A stretch of 39,258 bases of DNA from Ornithomonoglobus_A sp034090805. GTDB taxonomy: Bacteria > Bacillota > Clostridia > UBA1381. The stretch spans positions 1 to 39,258 of the forward strand of contig JAXDRV010000129.1 of the NCBI GenBank assembly GCA_034090805.1, given 5' to 3'. Every line of letters starts with the position of its first letter. Position 1 is the stretch's first letter. The translations under genes and the position numbers were made by a program. The notes under the pieces were generated by a model. That model was not told where the DNA came from. It saw only the letters and a program-made list of their open reading frames with translations, and ran no database searches. Below, one piece after another: positions 16,715 through 23,735 of this stretch.

Positions 16715-17158
16715 ATGCAGGTAATATTAAATCAGGACGTAAAAGGACAGGGCAAAAAGGGACAGATGGTAAACGTTTCGGACGGCTATGCCAGAAACTA
16801 TCTTCTGCCGAGAGGTCTTGCCAAGGAGGCTACAAAATCAAATATAAACGTGATGAAGGGCAAGGCGGAATCTCTTGAATACAAGATAAAAACCGAAACG
16901 GAAGAGGCTAAGGCTATAGCCGAAAAGATGAAGGAAATAGAGGTTGTCATCAAGGCAAAGGCGGGTGACAACGGAAAGCTGTTCGGTTCAATCACCTCAA
17001 AGGACGTGGCTGAGGAATTAAAAATGCAGCACCACATCAAGATAGATAAGAAAAAACTTGTTATGAGCGATATAAAAAAGTTGGGTGTGACCGAGGTACA
17101 GGTGAAGCTTTATACAGGAGTTTCCGGCACGCTTAAGGTAAATGTACAGGCTGAATAA
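16715..17158 (+). CDS. rplI: 50S ribosomal protein L9
   Basis: This large-subunit ribosomal protein has 147 residues, the normal length. The conserved N-terminal 23S rRNA-binding start MQVILNQDVKGQGKKG and the signature GYARNYLLPRGLA are present, followed by the long connecting helix and the C-terminal domain (about 80-147). GAAGGGAG precedes the ATG. It starts 20 bases after gdpP and ends 5 bases before dnaB. Confidence 0.97.
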   Translation: MQVILNQDVKGQGKKGQMVNVSDGYARNYLLPRGLAKEATKSNINVMKGKAESLEYKIKTETEEAKAIAEKMKEIEVVIKAKAGDNGKLFGSITSKDVAEELKMQHHIKIDKKKLVMSDIKKLGVTEVQVKLYTGVSGTLKVNVQAE

Positions 17159-17163
17159 ATAAT

Positions 17164-18528
17164 ATGGAAAACGAAAGCTTAAATCAAAATCTCGGACGTG
17201 AGCTTCCGTACAGTCAGGAGGCGGAGCAGTCCGTAATAGGCGGCATTTTGTCAAATGCGCCGTCATGCGTGGGTGATGCGGTTGAAATACTGAAGCCGTC
17301 GGATTTCTATTTTGCACAGCACGCAATTATATTTAAGGTTATAACGGAGCTGTTCAACGAAAACAGTGCCATAGACTTTGTTACCGTGGCCAACAGGCTA
17401 AGCCGTGACGATAAGCTCGACACCGTCGGGGGAACAGAATACTTGAAAAACGCCGCAACGGGCGTTCCCACGACAAGAAACGTTGCGTACTATTCAAATA
17501 TAGTTCGTGAAAAATCAATACTGAGAAATCTCATTGCCTGTTCCGAAAGGATTTCGGATATGGCATATAACGCTGCCGACAAGCCGGATAAAATCCTTGA
17601 GCAGGCGGAGCAGCTGATTTTTGACGTATCCTCGGACAGAGAGCAGAATGATATAATGCGTATAAGCGATGTGCTGTATACCAGCTATCAGCAGCTTGTT
17701 GAGGATTCGCAGAATGAGGGCGGCATAACGGGACTGTCGACGGGCTTTCACGAGCTTAACAGACGCACCGGCGGCTTTCACGGCGGAGAGCTGATACTGA
17801 TTGCCGGACGTCCCGGTATGGGTAAGTCAAGCTTTGCGGTAAATATAGCGGAATATGTGAGTATTTCGGAAAAAAAGACCGTTGCCATATTCAACCTCGA
17901 AATGCCTAAGGAGCAGATTGTAAACCGTATACTCTGTTCACAGGCGCTTGTAAATTCGCATAAGATACGTGCGGGCGAAATGGAGCCGGACGACTGGAGA
18001 AAGATAGGCGAGATTGTAAATAAGGTCGAGCTTGCGCCGATGTATATTGATGACACAGCCTCGATAACCGTGTCGCAGATACGTGCTAAATGCCGCAGAC
18101 TGAAGCAGACGCAGAATCTCGCAATGGTCGTAATCGACTATCTTCAGCTTATGCAGTCAAGCGGAAGAACGGACAGCCGTCAGCAGGAGATTGCCGAAAT
18201 ATCACGTTCGCTTAAAATTCTCGCAAAGGAGCTTGATGTGCCGGTTATTGCGCTGTCGCAGCTGTCACGTGCGAGTGAATCGAGAAGCGATAAGCGTCCT
18301 ATGCTAAGCGATCTGCGTGAATCGGGAGCGATAGAGCAGGATGCGGACATGGTAATGTTTTTGTACCGTGACGATTATTATAATAAGGATACCGAGGAAA
18401 AAAATATCGCCGAGTGCATAGTCGCAAAGAACAGAAGCGGCGAAACCGGTACGTTCAAGCTTGGCTGGAAGGGCGAATTTACGAAATTCTCTAATCTTGA
18501 GTACGTTATGAAGGAAGAAGAACATTGA
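17164..18528 (+). CDS. dnaB: Replicative DNA helicase DnaB
   Basis: This is the hexameric helicase of the replication fork (DnaC in Bacillus nomenclature). The protein has 454 residues. The N-terminal primase-interacting domain begins at LPYSQEAEQSVIGGIL, a linker covers about 110-180, and the RecA-like domain has Walker A GRPGMGKSS (215-223), Walker B VVIDYLQLM and the arginine-rich C-terminal motif near ESRSDKRPMLSDLRESGAI. There is no intein. It starts 5 bases after rplI, and its stop overlaps the tilS start by 4 bases, so the genes are coupled. Confidence 0.97.
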   Translation: MENESLNQNLGRELPYSQEAEQSVIGGILSNAPSCVGDAVEILKPSDFYFAQHAIIFKVITELFNENSAIDFVTVANRLSRDDKLDTVGGTEYLKNAATGVPTTRNVAYYSNIVREKSILRNLIACSERISDMAYNAADKPDKILEQAEQLIFDVSSDREQNDIMRISDVLYTSYQQLVEDSQNEGGITGLSTGFHELNRRTGGFHGGELILIAGRPGMGKSSFAVNIAEYVSISEKKTVAIFNLEMPKEQIVNRILCSQALVNSHKIRAGEMEPDDWRKIGEIVNKVELAPMYIDDTASITVSQIRAKCRRLKQTQNLAMVVIDYLQLMQSSGRTDSRQQEIAEISRSLKILAKELDVPVIALSQLSRASESRSDKRPMLSDLRESGAIEQDADMVMFLYRDDYYNKDTEEKNIAECIVAKNRSGETGTFKLGWKGEFTKFSNLEYVMKEEEH

Positions 18529-19850
18529 TTTTGGACAAGGCTTTGGATTTTATCAAAAAAAATGAGCTGATAAAATACGGGGATAAAATCCTCGTGGGAC
18601 TTTCCGGCGGAGCGGATTCCGTATGTCTTACGCATATTTTGTATACCTTAGGAGAACGCATGGGACTTACTCTGTATACGGCGCATTTAAATCACGGTAT
18701 AAGAGGTGCCGAGGCAGAGCGTGACGAGATGTTTGCGGAGGAATTTTCAAGGCAGCTTGGGATTGAGTGCTTTGTTAAGCACGCAGATGTGAAATCATGT
18801 GCAAGGCTTACCGGGGAGTCGGAGGAGCTTTGCGGCAGGCGGCTCAGATATGAGTTTTTTGATGAGCTTTGCGAAAAGCACGGTATCGATAAAATTGCAA
18901 CGGCGCATAATAAAAACGATAATGCCGAAACGATACTTATGAATTTTATAAGAGGCTCATCGCTTGCAGGTCTGTGCGGAATACCGGTAAGGCGGGATAA
19001 TATAATCCGTCCGGTGCTGTGCCTTACACGAGATGAAATAACAGAATATATTGACAAAAACAATTTGAAATACGTAACGGACAGCACAAACCTTGAGGAG
19101 GTTTACACAAGGAATAAAATCCGCCGCAGGCTTATGCCGGAGATAGAGAGTGATTTTAATCCGAATTTTATATCGGCGGTTGTGAGGAACTCCGAAAATC
19201 TGCAAAAAGACAGGGAGCTGCTTGACACTCTTGCGAATGAGGCATATGAAAAATGCGGAAACGATATTGAGCTGCTCGGTAAGCAGCATATTTCCGTAAG
19301 ACGCAGAATAATATATAAAATGCTCGATGAGTGCATTGCCGATATGTCATCGGTGTATGTTGATGCGGTTGATTCGCTTATTATGTCGGGCAAAACGGGA
19401 AGCAGGATAGCTTTGCCGAGGGGCTTTGAGGCGGCTGTATCATACGGAAGGCTGCTGATACGCAAAAGCGAAGCGGAGCAGGGGGATTTTGAGTATAAGC
19501 TTACTGTTGATGCTGAAACGGAAATCAAGGAGTTGGGAATCTGTGTAAAGCCTGTCAGAACGGACAGCGGCGGACCGCTTGCGTTTTCCGTGCCGGATGG
19601 TGCGGAGCTTGCGATAAGAAACAGACGTGCGGGAGATTGCTTTTTCCCGGAGGGAATGAACGGCAGAAAAAAGCTTAAAAAGTTTTTTATAGATGAAAAA
19701 ACCGAGCGTGAAAAGCGCAGCAAAACAGGGATTTTCACCGTTGACGGCGAGATTGCATACGTAATGGGAATGCGCCGTGACAGACGGTTTAAATTCTGCG
19801 GCGGCGGTATAAGGCTTGAGATAACCGAAATCGGCGGCGCAGCTAAATAA
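18525..19850 (+). CDS. tilS: tRNA(Ile)-lysidine synthase TilS
   Basis: TilS adds lysine to C34 of the AUA-reading tRNA(Ile), an essential step. The protein has 441 residues. The PP-loop ATP-binding motif SGGADS is at 27-32, followed by the HLNHGIRG signature, a middle substrate-binding domain and the C-terminal TilS domain (NRRAGDCFFPEGM...KLKKFFIDEK). The start is a TTG that overlaps the dnaB stop (TTGA), with AAGGA 9 bases before it. A second in-frame TTG lies 6 bases later. It precedes ftsH directly, as in many Firmicutes (tilS-hpt-ftsH), but hpt is absent here. Confidence 0.95.
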   Translation: MILDKALDFIKKNELIKYGDKILVGLSGGADSVCLTHILYTLGERMGLTLYTAHLNHGIRGAEAERDEMFAEEFSRQLGIECFVKHADVKSCARLTGESEELCGRRLRYEFFDELCEKHGIDKIATAHNKNDNAETILMNFIRGSSLAGLCGIPVRRDNIIRPVLCLTRDEITEYIDKNNLKYVTDSTNLEEVYTRNKIRRRLMPEIESDFNPNFISAVVRNSENLQKDRELLDTLANEAYEKCGNDIELLGKQHISVRRRIIYKMLDECIADMSSVYVDAVDSLIMSGKTGSRIALPRGFEAAVSYGRLLIRKSEAEQGDFEYKLTVDAETEIKELGICVKPVRTDSGGPLAFSVPDGAELAIRNRRAGDCFFPEGMNGRKKLKKFFIDEKTEREKRSKTGIFTVDGEIAYVMGMRRDRRFKFCGGGIRLEITEIGGAAK

Positions 19851-19875
19851 TTCAGACGTTAAGGAGATGAGGAAT

Positions 19876-21699
19876 TTGCAGCAAAAGGGATATAAAGGAC
19901 TCGGTATATGGCTTGCGGTGCTTGTGGTGTGCTATATTATCTACAATGTATTTGTGGGGCGCATGATGAGTGACGAAACGAAGCTTGTGTATTCGGATCT
20001 TGTCCAGGCTATTAAAAACGAAAAGGTTACGGAGTTGTTCATAAACGGCAATGACGTTACGGCAAAAATTGACGACGGAACAAAAAAGGGCAAAACGGCA
20101 AAGGTCACCATTCCTTCGGTTGAGGCTTTGTATGCCGATGTGGGCGATGAAATGTCAATACAGGTTGAAGAGGGAAAGCTCAAGCAGGAGGCATATGAGT
20201 CGAAAATATCATGGGTAGCAATTTCCAACATGATCCTGATAGGCGTATTCGTTGTGATATTGTTTTTCACCGTCTTTAAAAGAGGCGGAGGAGGTGCGGG
20301 CAGCTTTACGCGTTCGAGAGCACGTCTTGCGCCGGACACAAAAAAGGTTACGTTCAGAGATGTAGCGGGCGAGCATGAGGAAAAGGCGGAGCTTGAGGAG
20401 CTTGTGGAATTTTTGAAAAATCCGCATAAGTTTATAGCTCTCGGCGCAAGAATACCTAAGGGCGTGCTGCTTGTGGGAAATCCGGGAACGGGTAAAACGC
20501 TTCTTGCAAAGGCTGTTGCCGGAGAGGCGGGAGTGCCGTTCTATTCGATAAGCGGTTCGGATTTCGTTGAGCTGTACGTCGGAGTGGGTGCGTCCAGAGT
20601 AAGAGATTTGTTTGAGCAGGCAAAGAAAAACCGTCCGTGTATTGTGTTTATAGATGAGATTGACGCAGTCGGAAGAAAAAGAGGTGCCGGAATGGGCGGC
20701 GGTCATGACGAGCGTGAGCAGACGCTTAATCAGCTGCTTGTCGAAATGGACGGCTTTGGCGAAAATGACGGCATAATTATAATGGCTGCGACAAACAGAC
20801 CCGATATACTCGATCCCGCATTGTTAAGACCGGGGCGCTTTGACCGTCAGATAACGGTAGGCTTGCCCGATGTTGGCGGACGTGAGGAAATTTTGAAAAT
20901 TCATTCGGAGAAAAAGCCGCTTGCGCCGGACGTAGACCTCAAAACCATTGCAAAGGCAACGGCGGGGTACTCCGGAGCGGAGCTGGAAAATCTCATGAAC
21001 GAGGCGGCTATTTATGCGGCAAGAAGAGAGCATCCGGAAATAACAAAGCGTGATATTGAGGACGCAAACGTAAAAATAATGCTTGGTGTTGCTAAGCCGT
21101 CAAGGGTAATATCACAGAAGGAAAAGGAAATCACCGCATATCATGAGGCGGGTCACGCAATTGCCGCAAGAGTTACCGAGGGCAGGAGCGTTGTGCATAA
21201 AATTTCGATAGTTCCCAGAGGCAGAGCGGGAGGCTTTACGATGTATCTTCCGGAAGAGGACAGAATGTATATGCCGAAAACCGAGATGATGAATAAAATA
21301 ATCGTAATGCTTGCCGGACGTGTGGCGGAGCAGTTGACTGTTGGAGATATAAGTACGGGAGCGTCCGACGACCTTAAGAGAGCGACGTCTTTGGCACGCA
21401 GAATGGTAACTCAATACGGCATGAGCGATAAAATAGGACCTGTGACGTATGACGAGGGCGGCGAGGTGTTTATCGGACGTGACTTCGGTCATGCAAAGGC
21501 TTATTCCGAAAAAACCGCCGCAGATATTGATGAGGAAGTTAAGCATATTCTGACCCAACAGTACAAAAAGACCGAGGAGCTTTTAAAGGAGCATATGAAT
21601 GCGCTTATGAGAGTTGGCGGCAAGCTGCTTGATGCGGAAACGATTGACGGAGAGATGTTTGAAGAATGTTTTGACGGCAATCAAACGGCAAAAGAGTAA
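19876..21699 (+). CDS. ftsH: ATP-dependent zinc metalloprotease FtsH
   Basis: FtsH is a membrane-anchored AAA+ protease that degrades misfolded membrane proteins and short-lived regulators. The protein has about 607 residues, with membrane helices near 7-26 and 112-132, Walker A GNPGTGKT, Walker B IVFIDEIDAVG, second region of homology around NRPDILDPALLRPGRFDRQ, and the zinc site HEAGH (423-427). An in-frame ATG at 19867 touches the end of the AGGAG site (no spacing), while the TTG at 19876 lies 9 bases from it, so the TTG is chosen; the ATG would add three residues. It starts 25 bases after tilS. Confidence 0.95.
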   Translation: MQQKGYKGLGIWLAVLVVCYIIYNVFVGRMMSDETKLVYSDLVQAIKNEKVTELFINGNDVTAKIDDGTKKGKTAKVTIPSVEALYADVGDEMSIQVEEGKLKQEAYESKISWVAISNMILIGVFVVILFFTVFKRGGGGAGSFTRSRARLAPDTKKVTFRDVAGEHEEKAELEELVEFLKNPHKFIALGARIPKGVLLVGNPGTGKTLLAKAVAGEAGVPFYSISGSDFVELYVGVGASRVRDLFEQAKKNRPCIVFIDEIDAVGRKRGAGMGGGHDEREQTLNQLLVEMDGFGENDGIIIMAATNRPDILDPALLRPGRFDRQITVGLPDVGGREEILKIHSEKKPLAPDVDLKTIAKATAGYSGAELENLMNEAAIYAARREHPEITKRDIEDANVKIMLGVAKPSRVISQKEKEITAYHEAGHAIAARVTEGRSVVHKISIVPRGRAGGFTMYLPEEDRMYMPKTEMMNKIIVMLAGRVAEQLTVGDISTGASDDLKRATSLARRMVTQYGMSDKIGPVTYDEGGEVFIGRDFGHAKAYSEKTAADIDEEVKHILTQQYKKTEELLKEHMNALMRVGGKLLDAETIDGEMFEECFDGNQTAKE

Positions 21700-21752
21700 A
21701 TACCGTGAAAATAAGCTGCGAAGCAGAATTATTATCACGTTATATAATTTAT

Positions 21753-21986
21753 GCCGCAGACGGCGGCGGAATGGAGAATTAATGTGAAAAATAAGCGGCG
21801 CATCTTGCCGCCCTCAGCGACTTGAAGTATACTCATACGTCGGCGTCGCTTTGGGCAGCAATCTGCACTCACCGCCAAGAAGGGCGGACGCACGGAGTGC
21901 GGCTTTTGCGGAGCAAAAGTGATGACAGGCTTCTTTTCCACATTATGATTTGTGCCGCCGCAGACGGCGGCGGAATGGAGGATTAA
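21753..21986. repeat. Duplicated leader block between ftsH and the DUF1858 gene
   Basis: A 30-bp block occurs at 21753-21782 and again at 21957-21986 with one mismatch. It starts GCCGCAGACGGCGGCGGAAT and ends with the ribosome binding site. Looser similarity extends about 20 bases further upstream in both. The second copy leads into the DUF1858 start codon. After the first copy an ATG is followed at once by TGA. The 174 bases between the copies hold several small hairpins (for example 21795-21811 and 21903-21919) and no gene. This could be a tandem duplication of the leader with decay, or an insertion between two copies. Confidence 0.7.
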
Positions 21987-21987
21987 A

Positions 21988-22191
21988 ATGGCACAGGTAA
22001 CAAAGGATACCCTCATCGGCGAGGCTTTGCAGATGAATATCGATAAGGTAGCGCCCTTGCTGCTTGAAATCGGTATGCACTGTCTTGGCTGTCCGTCATC
22101 ACAGGGTGAAAGCCTTGCTGAGGCTTGCATGGTTCATGGAACCGACGTAAATGAGCTTGTGGACAAAATCAACAAGGCTCTTGCGGAGTAA
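21988..22191 (+). CDS. DUF1858 redox-disulfide protein
   Basis: This small protein (67 residues) resembles the DUF1858 / hybrid-cluster-associated disulfide family, usually found in anaerobes. The family pattern is an ATP-cone-like helical domain with a redox CxxC: here MHCLGCPSS with C32 and C35, plus C47 in EACMVHG. GGAGGATTAAA places the start at 21988; an open frame upstream to 21952 covers only the repeat. It is followed by a strong terminator and is probably monocistronic. Its redox partner is not evident. Confidence 0.85.
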   Translation: MAQVTKDTLIGEALQMNIDKVAPLLLEIGMHCLGCPSSQGESLAEACMVHGTDVNELVDKINKALAE

Positions 22192-22207
22192 TTGAATATT
22201 TATCAAT

Positions 22208-22236
22208 AAAAAGAGCCGTATTTTGCGGCTCTTTTT
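22208..22236 (+). terminator. Terminator after the DUF1858 gene
   Basis: A perfect 11-bp stem (22208-22218 with 22226-22236) has a 7-nt loop and ends in five Ts. Confidence 0.85.
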
Positions 22237-22251
22237 AAGTATCTGCGCATA

Positions 22252-22280
22252 TTGACAAATGTCGAATTTTGTGCTAAACT
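22252..22280 (+). promoter_or_regulatory. Promoter of the DUF1294 gene
   Basis: TTGACA (22252-22257) and TAAACT (22275-22280) are 17 bp apart, 48 bases before the start codon. Confidence 0.7.
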
Positions 22281-22327
22281 TAATCGTAGCTTATTGCGGA
22301 ATAACAGGGAATATTGGGGATTGATTT

Positions 22328-22795
22328 ATGGATAAATTCAAAGAGGTAATGACGGGCGTAGGACAGGTGCTTGTTGTTATATGGGGATATATTTGCTCGG
22401 CATTTACGGCGGTAACGCAGTGGGTGAGCGAGTATTTTACCGAAAATATACTTCCGTTTATGCCCACGATGCTAAAGTTTTTTTCAAACAAGAAAATAAA
22501 TATGATTATATTCTGCGTGGTTGCGGCATATATTCTGATAATCAATATAACTGCGCTGTGCCTTTTCGGCTCGGACAAGCAGTACGCAAAGCGGCGTGAG
22601 TACAGGATAAGCGAAAGACGGCTGATGCGGACGTGCTTTTGGGGCGGAGCGATAGGCGGACTTATCGGGATGAGCCTGTTCAGACACAAAACGCAGAAGA
22701 AGAAATTTAAGATAATTGTACCGATTTTGTTTTTTATTCAGCTTGTAATGCACAGCTTTGTACTTGGATTTTTGGGATTTTGGGCATTTTTTTGA
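22328..22795 (+). CDS. DUF1294 membrane protein
   Basis: This 155-residue membrane protein has three or four hydrophobic segments (near 10-32, 58-78, 103-120 and 130-153). The second half shows the DUF1294 pattern: RISERRLMRTCFWGGAIGG followed by GMSLFRHKTQKKKF and a final membrane helix. The first 50 residues (WGYICSAFTAVTQWVSEYF) are an extra segment beyond the usual short DUF1294 protein. The family function is unknown. It has its own promoter and an IS-free context. Confidence 0.78.
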   Translation: MDKFKEVMTGVGQVLVVIWGYICSAFTAVTQWVSEYFTENILPFMPTMLKFFSNKKINMIIFCVVAAYILIINITALCLFGSDKQYAKRREYRISERRLMRTCFWGGAIGGLIGMSLFRHKTQKKKFKIIVPILFFIQLVMHSFVLGFLGFWAFF

Positions 22796-22803
22796 TAAAG
22801 CTA

Positions 22804-22832
22804 TTGAAATTGGAAATTAAATGTGATATAAT
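22804..22832 (+). promoter_or_regulatory. Promoter of the eutS-eutP pair
   Basis: TTGAAA (22804-22809), a 17-bp spacer ending in TGA, and TATAAT (22827-22832) lie 34 bases before the eutS start. The -10 box is perfect and extended. Confidence 0.75.
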
Positions 22833-22866
22833 TGATATAAACATAACATAGAGTCGGAGAAATACA

Positions 22867-23241
22867 ATGAGCGATATATTATCTAACAATACCGAAAGAC
22901 AGAGGATTATACAGGAGCTTGTACCGGGCAAGCAGATTACACTTGCGCACGTTATAGCAAGTCCGGATCCGATATTATATCAAAAGCTCGGACTTAATCC
23001 CGAAATTGATTACAGAGGCAGCGCAATAGGCATTGTGACCTTTTCGCCTGCCGAAACGGCGATAATCGGAGCAGATATTGCAACTAAAACCTCAAATATT
23101 GACCTTAGCTTTGTCGACCGCTTCAGCGGTACGCTGATAATAACGGGAATGGTTGCCGATGTTGAAACGGCGCTTAAGGCGATGTGCGGCTACTGTACGG
23201 ACAAGCTTGGATTTACAGTCTGCGAGATAACAAGAACATGA
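22867..23241 (+). CDS. eutS: EutS/PduU-type bacterial microcompartment shell protein
   Basis: This 124-residue shell protein is the circularly permuted BMC type that forms hexamers. The EutS signatures are clear: RIIQELVPGKQITLAH near the N-terminus, then the BMC core AIGIVTFSPAETAIIGADIATK, FVDRFSGTLIITG and the terminal CEITRT. GGAG lies before the ATG. It overlaps the next gene, eutP, by 4 bases (ATGA). No other shell protein, ethanolamine ammonia-lyase or aldehyde dehydrogenase gene is in the window, so this pair stands apart from any complete microcompartment locus that I can see. Confidence 0.92.
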   Translation: MSDILSNNTERQRIIQELVPGKQITLAHVIASPDPILYQKLGLNPEIDYRGSAIGIVTFSPAETAIIGADIATKTSNIDLSFVDRFSGTLIITGMVADVETALKAMCGYCTDKLGFTVCEITRT

Positions 23242-23702
23242 AAAAAATTATACTTGTCGGACGCTCGGAGGCGGGGAAAACAACGCTTACCCAGGCGTTA
23301 AGGGGCGAAAAGATACATTATTACAAAACTCAGTATGTGAATTGCTTTGATGTGATAATCGATACACCGGGCGAGTATCTTCAGACAAAAAATCTCGGCT
23401 CGGCATTGGCGATGTATACCTTTGAGGCTGACGTTGTGGGATTGCTTATAAGCGCAGCGGAGCCGTTTTCGCTGTTCCCTCCGGCGGTTACGCCCGTGTG
23501 TAACAGGGACGTTATAGGAATCGTTACAAAAATCAACAGTCCCGGCGCAAACCCTGCGCAGGCAGAGGAATGGCTCAGGCTTGCCGGATGCCGAAGGATA
23601 TTTTATGTTGACTCGTCAACGGGCGAGGGTGTATGGCAGATTCTTGAATATTTAAAAGAAGACGGCGATGTAATGCCGTGGGAGGAACAGGTCGCTGAAT
23701 AA
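23238..23702 (+). CDS. eutP: EutP/PduV-type P-loop protein
   Basis: This small Ras-like P-loop NTPase of 154 residues is of the type encoded with eutS in ethanolamine and propanediol loci; EutP has been described as an acetate kinase. The P-loop is GRSEAGKTTL (8-17), the G3-like DTPGEY follows near 42-47, and the G4-like VTKINS near 98-103. The start ATG overlaps the eutS stop, which fixes it against a longer open frame from 23184. Next gene is comEC, 33 bases downstream with its own GGGGGAG site. Confidence 0.9.
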   Translation: MKKIILVGRSEAGKTTLTQALRGEKIHYYKTQYVNCFDVIIDTPGEYLQTKNLGSALAMYTFEADVVGLLISAAEPFSLFPPAVTPVCNRDVIGIVTKINSPGANPAQAEEWLRLAGCRRIFYVDSSTGEGVWQILEYLKEDGDVMPWEEQVAE

Positions 23703-23735
23703 GCGGCCGTTTTTGTTTTATGTTGGGGGAGATTT

